From positions 310,001 to 374,000 of the forward strand of contig SDUX01000010.1 of NCBI GenBank assembly GCA_008729055.1: a stretch of 64,000 nucleotides of DNA, written 5' to 3'. Under the pieces are notes generated by a model that was given only the letters and a program-made list of their open reading frames with translations, had not been told where the DNA came from and did not search any database. This DNA comes from Pyropia haitanensis (lineage: Eukaryota; Rhodophyta; Bangiophyceae; Bangiales; Bangiaceae). A program made the translations under genes and the position numbers. Shown here in pieces: positions 36,546 through 48,463 of this stretch. Positions within the stretch are counted from its first letter, which is position 1, and each line of letters starts with the position of its first letter.

Positions 36546-37485
36546 GGCGGCTGGGGGTACGGCGCCGACGGTGGTGGCGGCGGCGCCGCCGCCGACGGCA
36601 GCCGCCGCCGCCGGCGCCCCCCCTACCCACACCACGTGGGCGACGAGGCAGAGCACGAGGTACTCCTCGGCGCCGAGCGCCAGCTCGGGCGGCGTCACCC
36701 CGGCAGGAGCCGCCAGCCGCGCCAGCGCAAACGCGCCGAGCATCGACGGTGGCGGCGACGCCGCCGCCGCCGCGGCGGCGGCGCCACCCCCACCGCCGCG
36801 GGCCAGCGCATACGCGTCTGCCGCCCCAGCGGCGGCGCCCCCCCCCCCACCGCGGCGCGCACACGCGCCGCCACATCCACCCGCGTCACCGACGGGAGGT
36901 TGCTCAGCGCAAAGTGCACGCGGTAGCCACGGTCCACGGGCGGCGGGTCGACACGACGGCGGGCGTCGTCGCCTCCCCCCCCCCCCCACCCCCCCCCCCC
37001 ACCCCCCCCCCGCCCCCCCCCATCCGCCGCGACGCACAGCCGGTGCAGCGGCCCGCCCGGCGCGAGCAGCGCGACGAGCGCGCGGCGGTCGGCGGCGGCG
37101 GCGGCGGCGGCGGCTTCCACCCAGCCCGCCGCGGCACGGAAGCCGAGCGCCGCGGTGAGCAGCCGCGGTAGCGCGGAGAGGGCGGCCGCCGCGAGGGGCG
37201 ACACGCCCGCCGCGGGTGCGCGTGGCCGCCCGTGCCGGCCGCCCGTGCCGGCGGCAGGGGCAGCAGACGTGGGGGATGGGGGGGTGTGGGGGGGGGTGGA
37301 GGGGGGGGGGGGATGCCCGCCGTCGCCGCGGCGAGCGCCGCGGCGAGGCCGCGGGTGGTGGCCTCGGCGGGCGCCGCGCCGGGCGGGAGGGCGAGCGCGA
37401 GCCACAGCGCCCGCGCGTGGGCGGCGGCGGCCGCCGCGGCGGCCGCGTCGGCCGTCCGCGGCGGCGCCGGGGGGGGCGCCGCCAT
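33120..37485 (-). CDS. SMPD4: SMPD4-like neutral sphingomyelinase, frame broken at C/G runs
   Basis: Minus-strand fragments in changing frames follow the order of human SMPD4. They are RALVALLAPGGPLHRLCV then YRVHFALSNLPSVTRVD (37.05-36.88 kb); EEYLVLCLVAHVVW (36.65 kb); RSLAVQLLGLWALHYAG (36.4 kb); WDVGPLPRPPASAWVWDALL (35.7 kb); DDITPVVAALRVLALYVAPW (34.8 kb); a G-LT-x-x-x-R helix (33.8 kb); PWLGSVWARPVAAGECAAAV (33.3 kb); and a C-terminal membrane anchor (LPLAATAVGVYVVALLVAAL) with stop at 33120. SMPD4 cleaves sphingomyelin to ceramide and phosphocholine and sits at the ER and nuclear envelope through this anchor. Poly-Gly and poly-Ala inserts raise the length to about 1,450 residues against 866 in human. 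Start ATG 37485 (MAAPPPAPPRTAD) is tentative. Frame changes fall at C/G runs near 37300, 36970-37020, 36840 and 36000-36200. Confidence 0.6.
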
Positions 37486-39065
37486 GGGGGGGTGTTGCCG
37501 CCGCACCGCCAAACGGCGACCCGCCGCCGCCGACCGCGGGGAGTGGGGCGGGGGGGGGGAACCCACGGAGCGGGGGATGCCACAGCGGGCCGCGCCGGTA
37601 ACGGAGGAAGGGGGGGGGGGGGGGGGGGGGGGGCGCGACGCCAATGCCGCCGCCCACCAGCGGGGACGTGGCCCGCGGGGACGGCACGCGGGTGACGATG
37701 GGGTGGAGCGGCCCGCGCACGCCACAGTGGGGGGGAGGGGTGTGTTGCCGGGCCGCGACCGCCGGGGGGTGGTGGGGACGGCACGCCCACCACCGCGCAC
37801 GCCACCGTCGGGCGGCCGCCGCGGGCAACCGCGACGGCGGCGGCCGCGAGGGGGCACACGCGCCCGATGACGACCGGCGACCGCCGCGCGGTGCCCGGCG
37901 GGTGCTCACACGTGGCGGCGATGGACAGCGCGCGATTGCAAACGCCACGCCGGAGCGCTGACGTGTGTCACCGGGGCAGGTGCATTCGCGAAAAACCGTG
38001 ACCTGCATGATAAATCAGCCAGGATTGGAGGCTATTTTACGCATCTGATCTCTCATGGACTGTGATTCCGCAAAAAAGTGGATGTTGCTCGGACCTGCAG
38101 GTGTGGATTCATTGGTCCAGACGGCGATTTCATGCACCTTCACGTACCGTCAACATCCATTTTTTACAGGAAGCACCGTACCCCACGCTCCTGTGCCTGT
38201 TCTAGGAAAAGAACTACGATCACGTTGTGGCGTCAGCCGTGCGGTAGGTCGTCGGTGTTGGTGTAACCATCGGTCCACCAACGGGTCCACGGGTGCCATG
38301 TCTGGGTGGTGTAGGAATAAAGAAGAGACACGAAGCACCACGGCACGAGCTCCGGCACAACCTGCTTGCATCCATGTTGCAGGACAGGTGTTCTTCACCG
38401 GCGGCACGAGCCGCGACATGCCGAGGCGGATGCCGCCCCAACTGGATGCACCCAGGTCCGCTGCAAGCCGCGACCGCTCCGCACCATCGGCAAGGAATCA
38501 CACACCAGAGCGCCACAGCGGCTGGGCGACCCTGCTCCGCTGCCGCCTCCCTCCCTACCGTATTCGCCCCATCGGAAGACCCGCAGCAAACAGGGAACCA
38601 CAGCGGCCGTCATCCCCCCGACGTGGTCCGTCCGACGGTCACCGGGTCCGCCTCTCGATGCGGCGCCCTCGTCAGGAGGTGCGCCCACACGGGGCGGTGG
38701 GGGATCGGGCGCGGCCGACGCACGCACCAAAACCCCACCGGCGGGGCCGTTGGCAGCGCGGCTCGGCCGCGCCCGAGCGTCGGCAGCCACCCACCGCGAT
38801 GGGGCACCCGCCGCTGGGACGGCGGGTTGGCCATCCGGTGCGTGCGCGCGGGCGTACCGCCGCCGCGGCCGTCATGGCCGTGCCCAGACGCGGTGGTCCG
38901 CCACGGACGGCCGGGTGTGGGGAGCCGGGTGCGCCCCCAACAGCTGCCACGCGGTCGTCCAAAAGCGGGGCCGCCCCCCCCCCCCCCCCCACCTCTTGCG
39001 GTGCGCCACGTGCTGGGCGTGTGCCCACGCGCCGCGTACCCCCCCCCCCCCCCCCCCCCCCCCCA
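37486..39065. other. Intergenic, no gene supported
   Basis: G runs at 37610-37633, then an A+T-richer block at 37940-38350 that looks like non-coding promoter or spacer DNA. C26 at 39039-39064 abuts the next gene's stop. Confidence 0.45.
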
Positions 39066-39354
39066 CTACAGCACCGCCTCCGCCGCGCACCGCCCCCCCC
39101 GACCGAGGCGGTCATCGTCGGCCTCGTCCCCCCCCCTCCGCCGTGACAGCACGCCGCCTTTCCGCCGCGACCGCCGGTCATTCGCGCGCGCGGCGGCCTC
39201 GCGGTTGCGGAGGATGCGCTCCCGCGCCGCCGCGTCGGCGACGGTGGTCAGGTCCACCCGCCGCCGCCGCCGCCGCCGTGGCGGTCGACCGTGCCAGGCG
39301 CTGCCAGCGGCACCGTCGACGCCATCGTCGCCGTCGCCACCGCCACCGCCACCG

Positions 39355-39397
<43 letters not shown>

Positions 39398-39804
39398 TGC
39401 CACCGCCGCCGGCCGGGGGAGGGGCGGCAGCAGCGCCGCCAGGGGGCGCCGCGCCAGCGGCCCGCCAGTGCCGCCGCGGCCCGAGACGAGCGTGGCGGCG
39501 GCCGCCACGGCGGCGGCCGCGCTCAGGCGTGCGCCTTCGGCCGGGGAGCCCCAGTTGGCCACGACCATCATGGAAATGATGGGCGTCGGCGCGACGGGCG
39601 GCGACGGCCAGCCGCCGCCGGCCGCCCCGTGCGGCGCGCCCGCCCCCGCCATCTGCTCCCCGGGTATGACGGCGGTGCTCGCACCAAATACGCCCGCACG
39701 GTGGGCGACGAGGCCGGCCAGCGACGGCGGACACCGCGTCTGCGGCACGACAGCCACGTCGCCACCTCCGTTGCCACTGCCAAAGCCACCAAAGCAGCCG
39801 CCGC

Positions 39805-39882
<78 letters not shown>

Positions 39883-40632
39883 CCGCGTTGGGTGCCTCCC
39901 GCACATACCCGCCGTACGCGGTGACGGGCTCAAACACCGTCACATCCCCGCCGGGCGCCCGCGCGCGGATGACCCAGTAGTCAGCGTAGGTAACGTCGCG
40001 GCTGCCAACGTCTCCGTCGCCGCGCCCGCCCGCGTCGGCCATCCACTCCACCACCACCGTCCCGCCGTCGGCCGAGGCGCCCACCCACAGCGTCTCGCGG
40101 GTGGCGGTGTCCATCACCACCCGCAGCACCGTCGGCGTAAACGTGCCCGGCGTGTGGCCGCGGCTCGCGTGCGACGCGGGCTCCCGGATGGCCAAGCAGC
40201 ACAGGATGCCCGCCGCGGCGTCTGCCGCAACGGGGATGAGCATCTCCCGCAGGTCAACCACCTGCGGCCCGTACCCGTCGGCCGCCGGCTCGCCCGCCGT
40301 GCCGGGGGGGGGACCACCGCGGCCGCGGGGGGGGGTGCGGACCACCGCGGGGGGGGGGGGGGGAGGGGGGCGCCACCGCCGCCACCCGCGGCTCGGTCAC
40401 CACCGCGGGCGGCGGCGGTGGCGTCGGCAGCGGCAGCGGCAGCGGCGGCACGGGCGGCGGGTGGGTGGCCTTCCCGCCCGGCGGGGCGCCCCCCGCCGAC
40501 AGGACGCACGCAAAGTACATGCGGCGGGTGTGGACGGCCGCCGCCGACAGCATGGCCGCCGTCAGGGGCACCGCCCCGGCCGCCGCCTGTGCCGCCGCGG
40601 CGGCGGCCGCCGCGTCGCCGCCGCCGGTGCGA

Positions 40633-40664
<32 letters not shown>

Positions 40665-41069
40665 GGGGGCGGGCGTGAGGGGCGAGATGGGCGCCATCCA
40701 CGCCGCGGCGGTGGAGGACCGGTGGAGGAGGGCGAGCTCGGGCCGCCGCGCGAGCGTCGACACCGCCAGCGTGACGCCGCCAGCGACGGTCGGCGCGGCG
40801 ATGGCAGAGAGGAACTGTTGGAGCTGGGCGGCCACGAGGGGGGGGGGGGGTGGGGGGGCCCCGTCCCCACCGCCGCCGCCGCTGCCGCCGCCGCCACCGC
40901 CGCCGCCACCGCCGCCGCCACCGCCGCCGCCGCTGTCGCCGCCGCCGCTGCCGCCGCTGCCGCCACCGCCGCTGCCGCTGCCGCCGCCGCCGCCGCCGCT
41001 GCCGGCATCGCCGCCGCCGCGGCCATTGGCGGGGCCACGGGGAGCGCCCAACCACAGGGGGTCCGCCAT
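39066..41069 (-). CDS. Unknown protein ending in a bZIP-like basic segment (frame breaks)
   Basis: ATG 41069 (MADPLWLGAPRGPANG) opens a frame with a long Ser/Gly tract, then helical sequence (LVAAQLQQFLSAIAAPTVAG, RRPELALLHRSS) and MYFACVLSAGG. After G/C runs at 40305-40370 another frame continues with a well-structured segment (VVDLREMLIPVAADAAAGIL, TETLWVGASADGG-like strands, DVTYADYWVIRARAPGG), poly-Gly and Ala-rich parts. That frame stops at 39248. An overlapping frame reads PPRRRRRRRVDLTTVADAAA and then RERILRNREAAARANDRR to a stop at 39066. RIL-x-NR-x-x-AAR-x-x-x-R matches a plant bZIP basic region, but no leucine heptads follow and Asn replaces the invariant Arg. I infer one gene with a frame break near 39414-39430. 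Function unknown; a nuclear DNA-binding role is possible. Confidence 0.5.
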
Positions 41070-43144
41070 GGGGGGAAACCCGGGCACCAGGCGGGTGCAA
41101 AGGGGGTGGGAGGGGGGGGGGGGGGGGGGGGGAACGGACGAGAATGACCCGCGGATGGAGTTTTGACGGCGGCCGGCGACGCGGGCGGGCTGGGGCGCCG
41201 GCGGCCGCGGCGGGCGGCGGCACGGCGGCCGGGACGCGACCGCGGCGGCCGGCGGGCGCGCGTCCCTGGCGGCCGCCGCGGCTGCCGGCCGCCCTGTTCA
41301 CGCCGCCGCGGTGGGGGGGGCGCCGCAGGGACGCGCGTGTGGCCGGCCGGCCCGGCCCGGCGGCGGGGGCGGCCGCGGCCACCATCACCGGCCGCCGCCC
41401 TCATGAACGGGATGGCGGCCGACCGAGTCCTGCCCGACGCGCCGCGAGCGCGCCGCGTCCGCATCGTCTGCCAATCGACGGACGTTGGAGGGCGTGCCGC
41501 CCGAAACGGGCCGCTGAGACGTCCTCCCATTGGCCCGATCCTCGACACGTGGGAAGCGTCGAACGCACAGCCAATGAATTGGGAAGAGGAGTTTTCAATC
41601 TTTGTTTTCGTGTAGATGGTTGCACCCACCGCGCAGTCGCGTGGAGGGGGAACGCAGCGCGCGACGCGCCCCCTCTCGGTCGCGGTGCCGACCAGACCAG
41701 CCGACAGACGTCCTCGACTGCCGACCGATCGGGGCGCCCGCGCGCGTGGCGCGGGCGCGCCGGTTTTTTGTCGAGGCGGGCGGGACGTTTGTTTTCGTGC
41801 CCGGCAGGCACGCCGGCGCGCGGCGGGGGTGGTGGCCCCATGGCTCGTCCGCGGAGCCGCGTCGGCGGTAGGGTATCGACCGGGATGCGCGCGCCGCCAG
41901 GCGGGCGGCTGCAGCCGCCGGGGTTTTCGCTTGCGGGAATCGGAATCGCTTACAGACCGGGCGCGCTGCCTCACGTTGTGCTGTGCCGCGGCTCGCGCAT
42001 CGGCCGGCGCTCTGCTTGGTGTTTTGCCCAGTTCCATCCGCCTCCCTTCCAGATAGAGTGCCCAAATCTACAGGAAAGCACGACGAAAGAAGACGCAACC
42101 GGTCGTCCCAAAGTCCAATCGATTTCACCGGAACCGCATCGGTGATCCCATCTGTACCAAGCCCTCCCGCTGTCCAATCCCCCTGTTCTTGGCCCGTTCT
42201 TGGCCCTGGTGTGTCTGTCCTCTTCGTGTCAGATCAATGGGATCTCCAAGTGGGTCTGACGATCGTCGTGACGCGGGAAGGTGTGCATCTTCGCCGCCGA
42301 CCCTTTGTCCCGTCTCTCCCTTGCCCCCCCCCCCGCCCTCTTGCTCGTCCCCCACCCCACGCTTCCCCGTCCACCCCTCCACCCTTCCCTGAACTCTTCC
42401 CCCCCCCCCCCCCCACCCCCCCGCCCCGCCCCCCGCCCCTGTATCCCTCCTCCCTTCTCTGTCGAGCGAGCGGCTGCCATCCCCTCCCCGTCGCCCTCCG
42501 TCCGCACGCGCCCTCCTGCCGTCCCTACCACCCGTTCCCCGCCGCGGCGGCCCCGGCCGGCCGCCCGCCCGCCCCCCCGGCCGCCGCCGCCACCCCCCCC
42601 CGCCACCACGCGGATGGGGCGGCGCGGCACGCGTCCCCCGCTAGCCACCCCCCCCGCCCCCCCGGCCGCCGCCGCACCCCCGCCGTCGCCGTCGCGTCGG
42701 GCGCCGCCCCCCGCCCCCCCCACCCATCCCAGTGGTCCAACCACTACCACCACCACCACCACCACCACCACCACCACCACCACCACCACCACCACCACCA
42801 CCCCCACCCCCACCCCCACCCCCACCCCCACCACCGCCGCCGCCGCCGCGGCTGCAGCCGCCACCGCAGCCGACGCGGCGGCGGCGACCGCGGCGGCGGC
42901 GCTGGCGGTCCCCCCCGCCTACGCGTCGGCGGCGGGGCCGACGTGGGCGGCCGCCGCCGAGCTGTACCGCCTGCCGGCGGCGGGCGCCGCCGCGGTCGAC
43001 CTCTCCCGCACGGGCGTGCGGCCCGTGTGGCTGCCGCACGCCACCGGGCCGGCGGCCGCGGCCGACGTGGCGGCGGCGGCGGTGGCGGCAGCGGCGGCTG
43101 CGGCCGCCGCGGCAGCGGCCGGGGGGGGGGGGGGGGGGGGCGCC
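41070..43144. other. Spacer and upstream region of the glycosyltransferase
   Basis: 41400-42280 holds no domain-like frame. From 42614 to 43144 the glycosyltransferase frame is open, with a Pro/Ala start (MGRRGTRPPLATPP), a poly-Thr tract and the non-repetitive ELYRLPAAGAAAVDLSRTG. This may be the true N-terminus of that protein. A G18 run at 43123-43140 makes the frame link uncertain. Confidence 0.4.
42741..42827. repeat. (CCA)n/(CCACCC)n microsatellite
   Basis: About 20 CCA triplets followed by CCCCCA units; reads as poly-Thr then Thr-Pro in the glycosyltransferase frame. Confidence 0.9.
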
Positions 43145-43181
43145 ATGGAGGAGCAACCGCCGCTGTCGGCAGAGCTGCGGC

Positions 43182-43223
<42 letters not shown>

Positions 43224-44142
43224 CGCCAGTGGCGGCGGCGGCGGCGGCAGCGGCGGCGCCGTCCCCCCCCTCCACGACCCCCCCCCTGGCGCTGACCATC
43301 ATCGTGCCCACCCTCAACGAGGCCGCCACCATTGGCGCCACCCTCCGCCGCGCGCGTGCCGCGGCGGCCGCCCCCGCCACCATTGAGCTGCTCGTCGTCG
43401 ACGGCGGCAGCACCGACGCGACCGCCGCGGCGGCGGCCGCCGCCGGCGCGCGCGTCCTCTCCGTCCCCGGCGGCCCGCGGGGGGCGCAGCTCAACGCGGG
43501 CGCCGCCGCCGCCGGCGGCGGCACCCTCCTCTTCCTCCACGCCGACACCGCGCTGCCCGCCGCGTACGACGCGCTGGTGGCGGCGGCGCTGGCGCGGCCG
43601 CGCGTCGCGGCGGGCGCGTTCCGCCTGCGCATTGCCGGCGCGGGGCTGCCGCTGCGGCTGGTGGAGGCGGCGGCCAACGCGCGGTCGCGGCTGCTGGGCC
43701 TGCCGTACGGGGACCAGGCGCTGTTTGTGCGGCGGGCGACCTTTTGGGCGCGCCTCGGCGGGTACGACCCGGCGCTGCCGTTTATGGAGGACTTTGCGCT
43801 CGTCCGCGCCGCGCGGGGGGTGGGGCGGGTGGTCCTCGCGCCCGCGGCGGTGGCGACGAGCGCGCGGCGGTGGGAGGCGCTCGGCGTGCTGCGGACGACG
43901 CTGATGAACCAGGCGATTGTGTGCGCCTACCTGATGGGCGTCGACGCGGCCGCGCTGCGCCGCTGGTACGCGGCGAGCTACCGCCGCGCCGCCGCCGCCC
44001 GCGCGGCGCGCACGGCCGCCGCAGACGCCCGCGCGGCGGGCCGCGCGGCGGGCCGCGCGGCGCCGCCGCGGTGGTGGTTTCCGCGGTGGCTGTGGTGGCG
44101 CCGGCCGGCCGTCGGGGGGGGGGTGGCGGCGGCACCGCCTAG
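43145..44142 (+). CDS. Family 2 glycosyltransferase, TIGR04283 type
   Basis: The catalytic domain starts with LTIIVPTLNEAATIGATL and has the nucleotide-binding DGGSTDAT, the metal-site HADT (LLFLHADTALP), NARSRLLGLPYGDQALFVRR, and FMEDFALVRAARGVGRVVL with the likely catalytic Glu-Asp. This is the pattern of TIGR04283 transferases, small GT-A enzymes common in bacteria and cyanobacteria; their acceptors are unknown. ATG 43145 (MEEQPPLSAELRPP) in gccATGg was chosen, but upstream sequence to 42614 is open and may belong to the protein. Near the end a G10 run (44114-44123) breaks the frame. One extra base gives a stop at 44142; otherwise the frame runs on implausibly for 4 kb antisense to RPC2. 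A bacterial or plastid-ancestor origin is likely. Confidence 0.8.
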
Positions 44143-44782
44143 ACGGAAACGACGCAGACGACAAGAGAGGAAAAAAAAAAAAAAAAAAAAAAAAAGTGAT
44201 GGGGACGCCCCGCAGCGCGAGACGGGTACTACGCGCGTGGGGGGGAGCCGCAGCAGCCCGCAGCAGGTGGCCACCCCGCCCCCGACGCCCGACGCCGCCG
44301 ACGACCGCGGCGGCGCGGCCACGCCGGCCGACGGGGGAGGGCGCCGCCGGCCGCGGCCGCGTCCCGCGCGGCGCGGCGGGGCGACGCTGGCCATCGTCGA
44401 GCCCGTCTGGGGGCGGGCGGGGGGTGCCCGCCCCGGGAGGGAGGCTGCCGCGGGTGCCAGGGGCGGCGGCTGTGGGGCGGCGGGCGCAAGCCGGCGCGCG
44501 CGCGAGCGCGGGCGTCGCCGCGGGCGCCCAGGCCGCGCCGCGGTGGCGCGGCGGCAGGTGCGTCTGCCGCCCCGTCACGCGCCCGTACGGCGCGTGGTGG
44601 CGGGGACACCGCCACCCGCACGCCCGCCGTGCGGCGGTGGCGGGTGTGCCCGAGCGCCGCGGCGGGCGCGCAGGCAGGCAACAACGATGGGGGCGGTCGT
44701 GCGCGACGGCGGCGGGGCGGCCTGCCGGCCAAGCGTGCAGCGCGTGCACGTCCCCGCCCACCGGTCGTCCTCCCCGTTCCGC
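44143..44782. other. Convergent spacer with A25 run
   Basis: Lies between the 3' ends of the glycosyltransferase and RPC2. Holds A25 at 44171-44195, the longest A run in the window. No gene supported. Confidence 0.55.
44171..44195. repeat. A25 homopolymer
   Basis: Uninterrupted run of 25 A just downstream of the glycosyltransferase stop on its sense strand. Confidence 0.95.
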
Positions 44783-47700
44783 TTACGGGTCTTCGAGCTT
44801 GAGCCGCGGCACCACGTTCATGCCCTGCAGCTCTTGGAAGAGGAGCTTGCACGCGTACGGGATCTGCAGCGCCGACACCGCCGCGCCCGTCCGGCAGTAT
44901 TGGCACCAGCCCTTGTAGCCGAGCAGCCCGCACGTGCCGCACGCGTAGACGGTAAACGCGTCGGACGAGTGCATCAGCCGCTCCATCAGCAGCATCGACG
45001 CGCCATAGCCAATGAGGCAGTCCCGCTCCATCTCGCCCAGCCGCAGGCCGCCGTCGCGGGAGCGGCCCTCGGTGGGCTGCCGCGTCAGCAGCGCGCGGGG
45101 CCCCCGCGCGCGGGCGTGCATCTTGTCCTTGACCATGTGCTTGAGCTTTTGGTAAAAGATCGGGCCCGCAAACACGTACGCGCGGAGCGGCTCGCCGGTG
45201 GCGCCCGAGTAGAACATGTCCTTGCCCGAGTAGCTGTAGCCCGCCGCGACGAGCGCCTCGGCACAGTCCTCGATGCGGTCGCCGTCAAAGGCGGTGCCCA
45301 TGCGGAAGCGGCCCTCGTGGACGCCCGCCTTGCCCGCGATAAACTCAATCATCTTGCCGACCGTCATGCGCGACGGAAAGCCGTGGGGGTTCATGATCAG
45401 GTCGGGGCAGACGCCCGCGTCGTTGAACGGGAGGTCCTCCTGCGGCGCAATCAGGCCGCACACCCCCTTTTGGCCGTGGCGGGAGGAGAACTTGTCGCCC
45501 AGCTCGGGCCGCCGCGTCTCCCGCACCATCACCTTGACCACAAAGTGCTCCGTCTCAGAGGAGGTGAGCAGCACCTTTTCCGCCACCGCGTCGGCGGGGC
45601 CCTTGAAGATGAGCGGCTGCGCCCGGTACGTGGCGGCCGCCGCCCGCGCCGCCGCCGAGCCGCCCTGCGCGACCGCCGTGTCGGCGGGCACCTCCTTGTT
45701 GGCGTAAAAGTAGCCATTCTTGAGCCGCGCCCCGGGGGACACGAGCCCGTCCTGGTCCAGCGCCGAGTAGCGCGCGTTGCGCCGCGCGGCCGCGGCCATG
45801 AGCGCCGCCGCCGCGTCGGGGTCGGTACCGGGCGGCGGGGGGGGCTCCACCGGCGGCGGCATGATGCGGTCGGTCGTGTTGTTGGGGTACCGCCGCATCG
45901 TCGACGAGTGCTTGCGGAGGACGACGCAGCGGCCAAAGCCGCGGTCCACCGACGCCCGGTTGAGCACCACCGCGTCCTCGATATCGTACCCCGAGTAGGA
46001 CATGACGCACAGCGACGCGTTTTGGCCGCCCGGCAGCCGGTTAAAGCCGACCAGGTCGAGGGTGCGGGTCTGCACCATGGGCCGCTGCGGGTAGGAGAGG
46101 AGGTAGAGCAGCGTGTCGGCGCGGCAGTGCTGGTTGTACGCAATCGCGCCGATGGCCTGCTTGCCCATCGCACACTGGTACGTGTTGCGCGGGCTCTGGT
46201 TGTGGTGCGGATACGGGATGAGCCCCGCGCAGACGCCCAGGATGGTCAGCGGCGCAATCTCCAGGTGCGTCGTCGTGCCGGCCATAATCTCGGGCTCGGT
46301 CGTCGCGATGAGCGTGTTGTTCTCCTCATTGACGTCCAGGTACTCGATGAGGCCATTGTGCATCAGGTCCCGCCAGACGAGCGTGCCCCGCGCAATGCCC
46401 GTCATGTGCTCATCTGTCACGAGCGGCACGCCCGCCCCGCTGACAATAATCAGCGGCCGGCACACCCGGCCACCGTCACACGCAATGTAGATGGCCCGGT
46501 GGGGCGGGTGCAGCCACACCGACACAAACTCCCCAATCAGCGCCCGCCGGCGGAGGGCGCGGAGCGCGGCGGCCAGCGCCGGCGGGTTGGCGTGCACGCC
46601 CAGGATGAGGCCGTTGAGAAAGACGAGCGCGCCGTCGCCGTCGTTCAGCTCCGCCCCCGACAGCTGCGACGTGTCCTCCGTGCCGAGGTCGTAGAGCAGC
46701 CGCGCCAGCGGCGCCGAGTCGTCGTCGGTCGTCACGTGCGTCATCAGCGCCAGGTTCTTGACGAGGCCACACGACTCGCCCTCGGGCGTGTCCGACGGGC
46801 ACAGCATGCCCCACTGGGACGGCTGCAGCGCCCGGGGGCCCGACACCTTGCGCGTCTTTTCAAACTGCGACGTGATGCGCGTCATCATGCCGAGCGCGGC
46901 GATGAAGCTCAGCCGCGAGAGCACCTCGGTGACGCCCGCCCGCTCCATCTTGAACCGCTTCACATGCCAGTTGCCCGTGCTGATGGCAAACTCCAGGCCC
47001 TGCGTGATGGTGTCCCCGCGCACGTGCAGCAGCGCGTCGTAGCCCGAGATGGAGCCGCCGCCCCCCCGCCGGCCGGGCGCCGCAAAGTCGCTCTTCTTTT
47101 GTTTCGCAAAGTGGAGCTCCGCCTGCCGCTTGATGTCCGAGCACAGCTTTTTAAACAGGTCCTCAAACAGCAGAGACAGCAGCTGGCCGGCCAGCTCCAG
47201 CCGCTTGTTGCCGTAGTAGTCCTTGTCGTCAATCATGGTCGGGTCCTCGGCGGCGGCCAGGATCCGCCGCATCATCTGTGCCATGTAGATGCACTTGTCC
47301 CGAAAGTTGTACCGCCGCACGGGGACGTGCGCGAGGACGACGCCGGCGAGCAGGTCCCGCGCGTGCTCCTTGCGCTTGGACACCGCCGCGGGGTTCATGC
47401 TCGGCACCCCGTCGGCGACCATGCCGACGCCCGTCGTCGCGCCGCCACCCCCCCCCCCGCCGCCGCCGCCGCCAAACCGCTGCAGCCCGCCCGCGGGCCG
47501 CACGGAGCGGACCTTTTGGCCGAGAAAGTCGAGCGCCTGGGACGACGTGTAGATGTTGAGCGACGCGCACTCTTGCAGCGACGGCTCCACGCCGTCCATG
47601 TACGTGTCTTCCGAGCCGACCAGCTGCACCACCTCCTGGTCCGTCTCGACGCCCATGGCGCGGAGCGCGACAATGACCGGCACGTCCTCCGAGAGGGTGT

Positions 47701-48463
47701 TGTGGCGCAGGTACATGCGCCCCGCCTTGACCACAATCGTCGTCCGGCTCTTGCGCTCGTGCGTCGACGACTGGACGGACGCGGAGAGGCAGCCCTTGGC
47801 GTCAAACTCGACGATGATCCGGTTCTTGGACAGCTGCTCCTGGATGAGGATGACCTTTTCCGTGCCGCGGACGACAAAGTAGCCGCCCGGGTCGAGCGGG
47901 CACTCGCCGAGCGCGGCCAGCTCCGCGTCGGTCTTGCCCGCCAGGTAGCAGTGGTCGGACCGGAGCATGATGGGCATCCGCCCGATCGCCCAGTCCCGCC
48001 GCAGCACCACCTCCCGCCCGCGGACGTACTGGACGTCGGCCAATATCGGGGCGGCGTACGTCATGTCGCGCAGGCGGCACTGCTGCGGCGTGACCGTCGA
48101 GCGGACCATATCCTCCTCCACCGCCGGCAGGCCGACGCGGACGTTGAGGAAGCGAAAGTACCAGTGCGGCTCCGTGTCGGTGGTGATGGTCGCGTTGGCC
48201 GCCGCGATGGACTGGATCTCGGTGGAGAGGAGGTAGTTGAACGAGTCGACGTGCTGCCGCACGAGGCCGCGGACCTGCAGGAAGGCGGGGAGGAGGCGGT
48301 ACTTGTCCGCGACGGTGCCGATGGGCGCCGCCAGGCGCGCACGCTCCGCCGCTGCTGCTGCTGCCGCTTGTCTCCGCAGCGCCGCGGGGGTGCGGCCGGC
48401 GGCCGCCGCCGCTGTCGCCGGGGGGGCGGGCGTGTCGTCGCTCTCGTCCATCGGGGCGTCCAT
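44783..48463 (-). CDS. RPC2: RNA polymerase III second-largest subunit RPC2
   Basis: This 1,226-residue protein is the beta-like catalytic subunit of RNA polymerase III, which makes tRNA, 5S rRNA and other small RNAs in the nucleus. ATG 48463 ([15 protein letters not shown]) was chosen because Pol III-specific sequence follows after an Ala-rich stretch: [31 protein letters not shown], then [20 protein letters not shown] and [12 protein letters not shown], all closer to yeast Ret1/human POLR3B than to Pol I or II. The active-site GYDIEDA is at residues 825-831 and [12 protein letters not shown] at 989-1000. The C-terminal zinc site uses Cys1175, 1178, 1187 and 1190. Inserts relative to yeast are a poly-Gly loop near residue 335 and a Pro-rich loop near 870. 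The frame is intact with no intron. It is convergent with the glycosyltransferase and divergent from the gene at 49123. Confidence 0.97.
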   Translation of the reverse strand: MDAPMDESDDTPAPPATAAAAAGRTPAALRRQAAAAAAAERARLAAPIGTVADKYRLLPAFLQVRGLVRQHVDSFNYLLSTEIQSIAAANATITTDTEPHWYFRFLNVRVGLPAVEEDMVRSTVTPQQCRLRDMTYAAPILADVQYVRGREVVLRRDWAIGRMPIMLRSDHCYLAGKTDAELAALGECPLDPGGYFVVRGTEKVILIQEQLSKNRIIVEFDAKGCLSASVQSSTHERKSRTTIVVKAGRMYLRHNTLSEDVPVIVALRAMGVETDQEVVQLVGSEDTYMDGVEPSLQECASLNIYTSSQALDFLGQKVRSVRPAGGLQRFGGGGGGGGGGGATTGVGMVADGVPSMNPAAVSKRKEHARDLLAGVVLAHVPVRRYNFRDKCIYMAQMMRRILAAAEDPTMIDDKDYYGNKRLELAGQLLSLLFEDLFKKLCSDIKRQAELHFAKQKKSDFAAPGRRGGGGSISGYDALLHVRGDTITQGLEFAISTGNWHVKRFKMERAGVTEVLSRLSFIAALGMMTRITSQFEKTRKVSGPRALQPSQWGMLCPSDTPEGESCGLVKNLALMTHVTTDDDSAPLARLLYDLGTEDTSQLSGAELNDGDGALVFLNGLILGVHANPPALAAALRALRRRALIGEFVSVWLHPPHRAIYIACDGGRVCRPLIIVSGAGVPLVTDEHMTGIARGTLVWRDLMHNGLIEYLDVNEENNTLIATTEPEIMAGTTTHLEIAPLTILGVCAGLIPYPHHNQSPRNTYQCAMGKQAIGAIAYNQHCRADTLLYLLSYPQRPMVQTRTLDLVGFNRLPGGQNASLCVMSYSGYDIEDAVVLNRASVDRGFGRCVVLRKHSSTMRRYPNNTTDRIMPPPVEPPPPPGTDPDAAAALMAAAARRNARYSALDQDGLVSPGARLKNGYFYANKEVPADTAVAQGGSAAARAAAATYRAQPLIFKGPADAVAEKVLLTSSETEHFVVKVMVRETRRPELGDKFSSRHGQKGVCGLIAPQEDLPFNDAGVCPDLIMNPHGFPSRMTVGKMIEFIAGKAGVHEGRFRMGTAFDGDRIEDCAEALVAAGYSYSGKDMFYSGATGEPLRAYVFAGPIFYQKLKHMVKDKMHARARGPRALLTRQPTEGRSRDGGLRLGEMERDCLIGYGASMLLMERLMHSSDAFTVYACGTCGLLGYKGWCQYCRTGAAVSALQIPYACKLLFQELQGMNVVPRLKLEDP

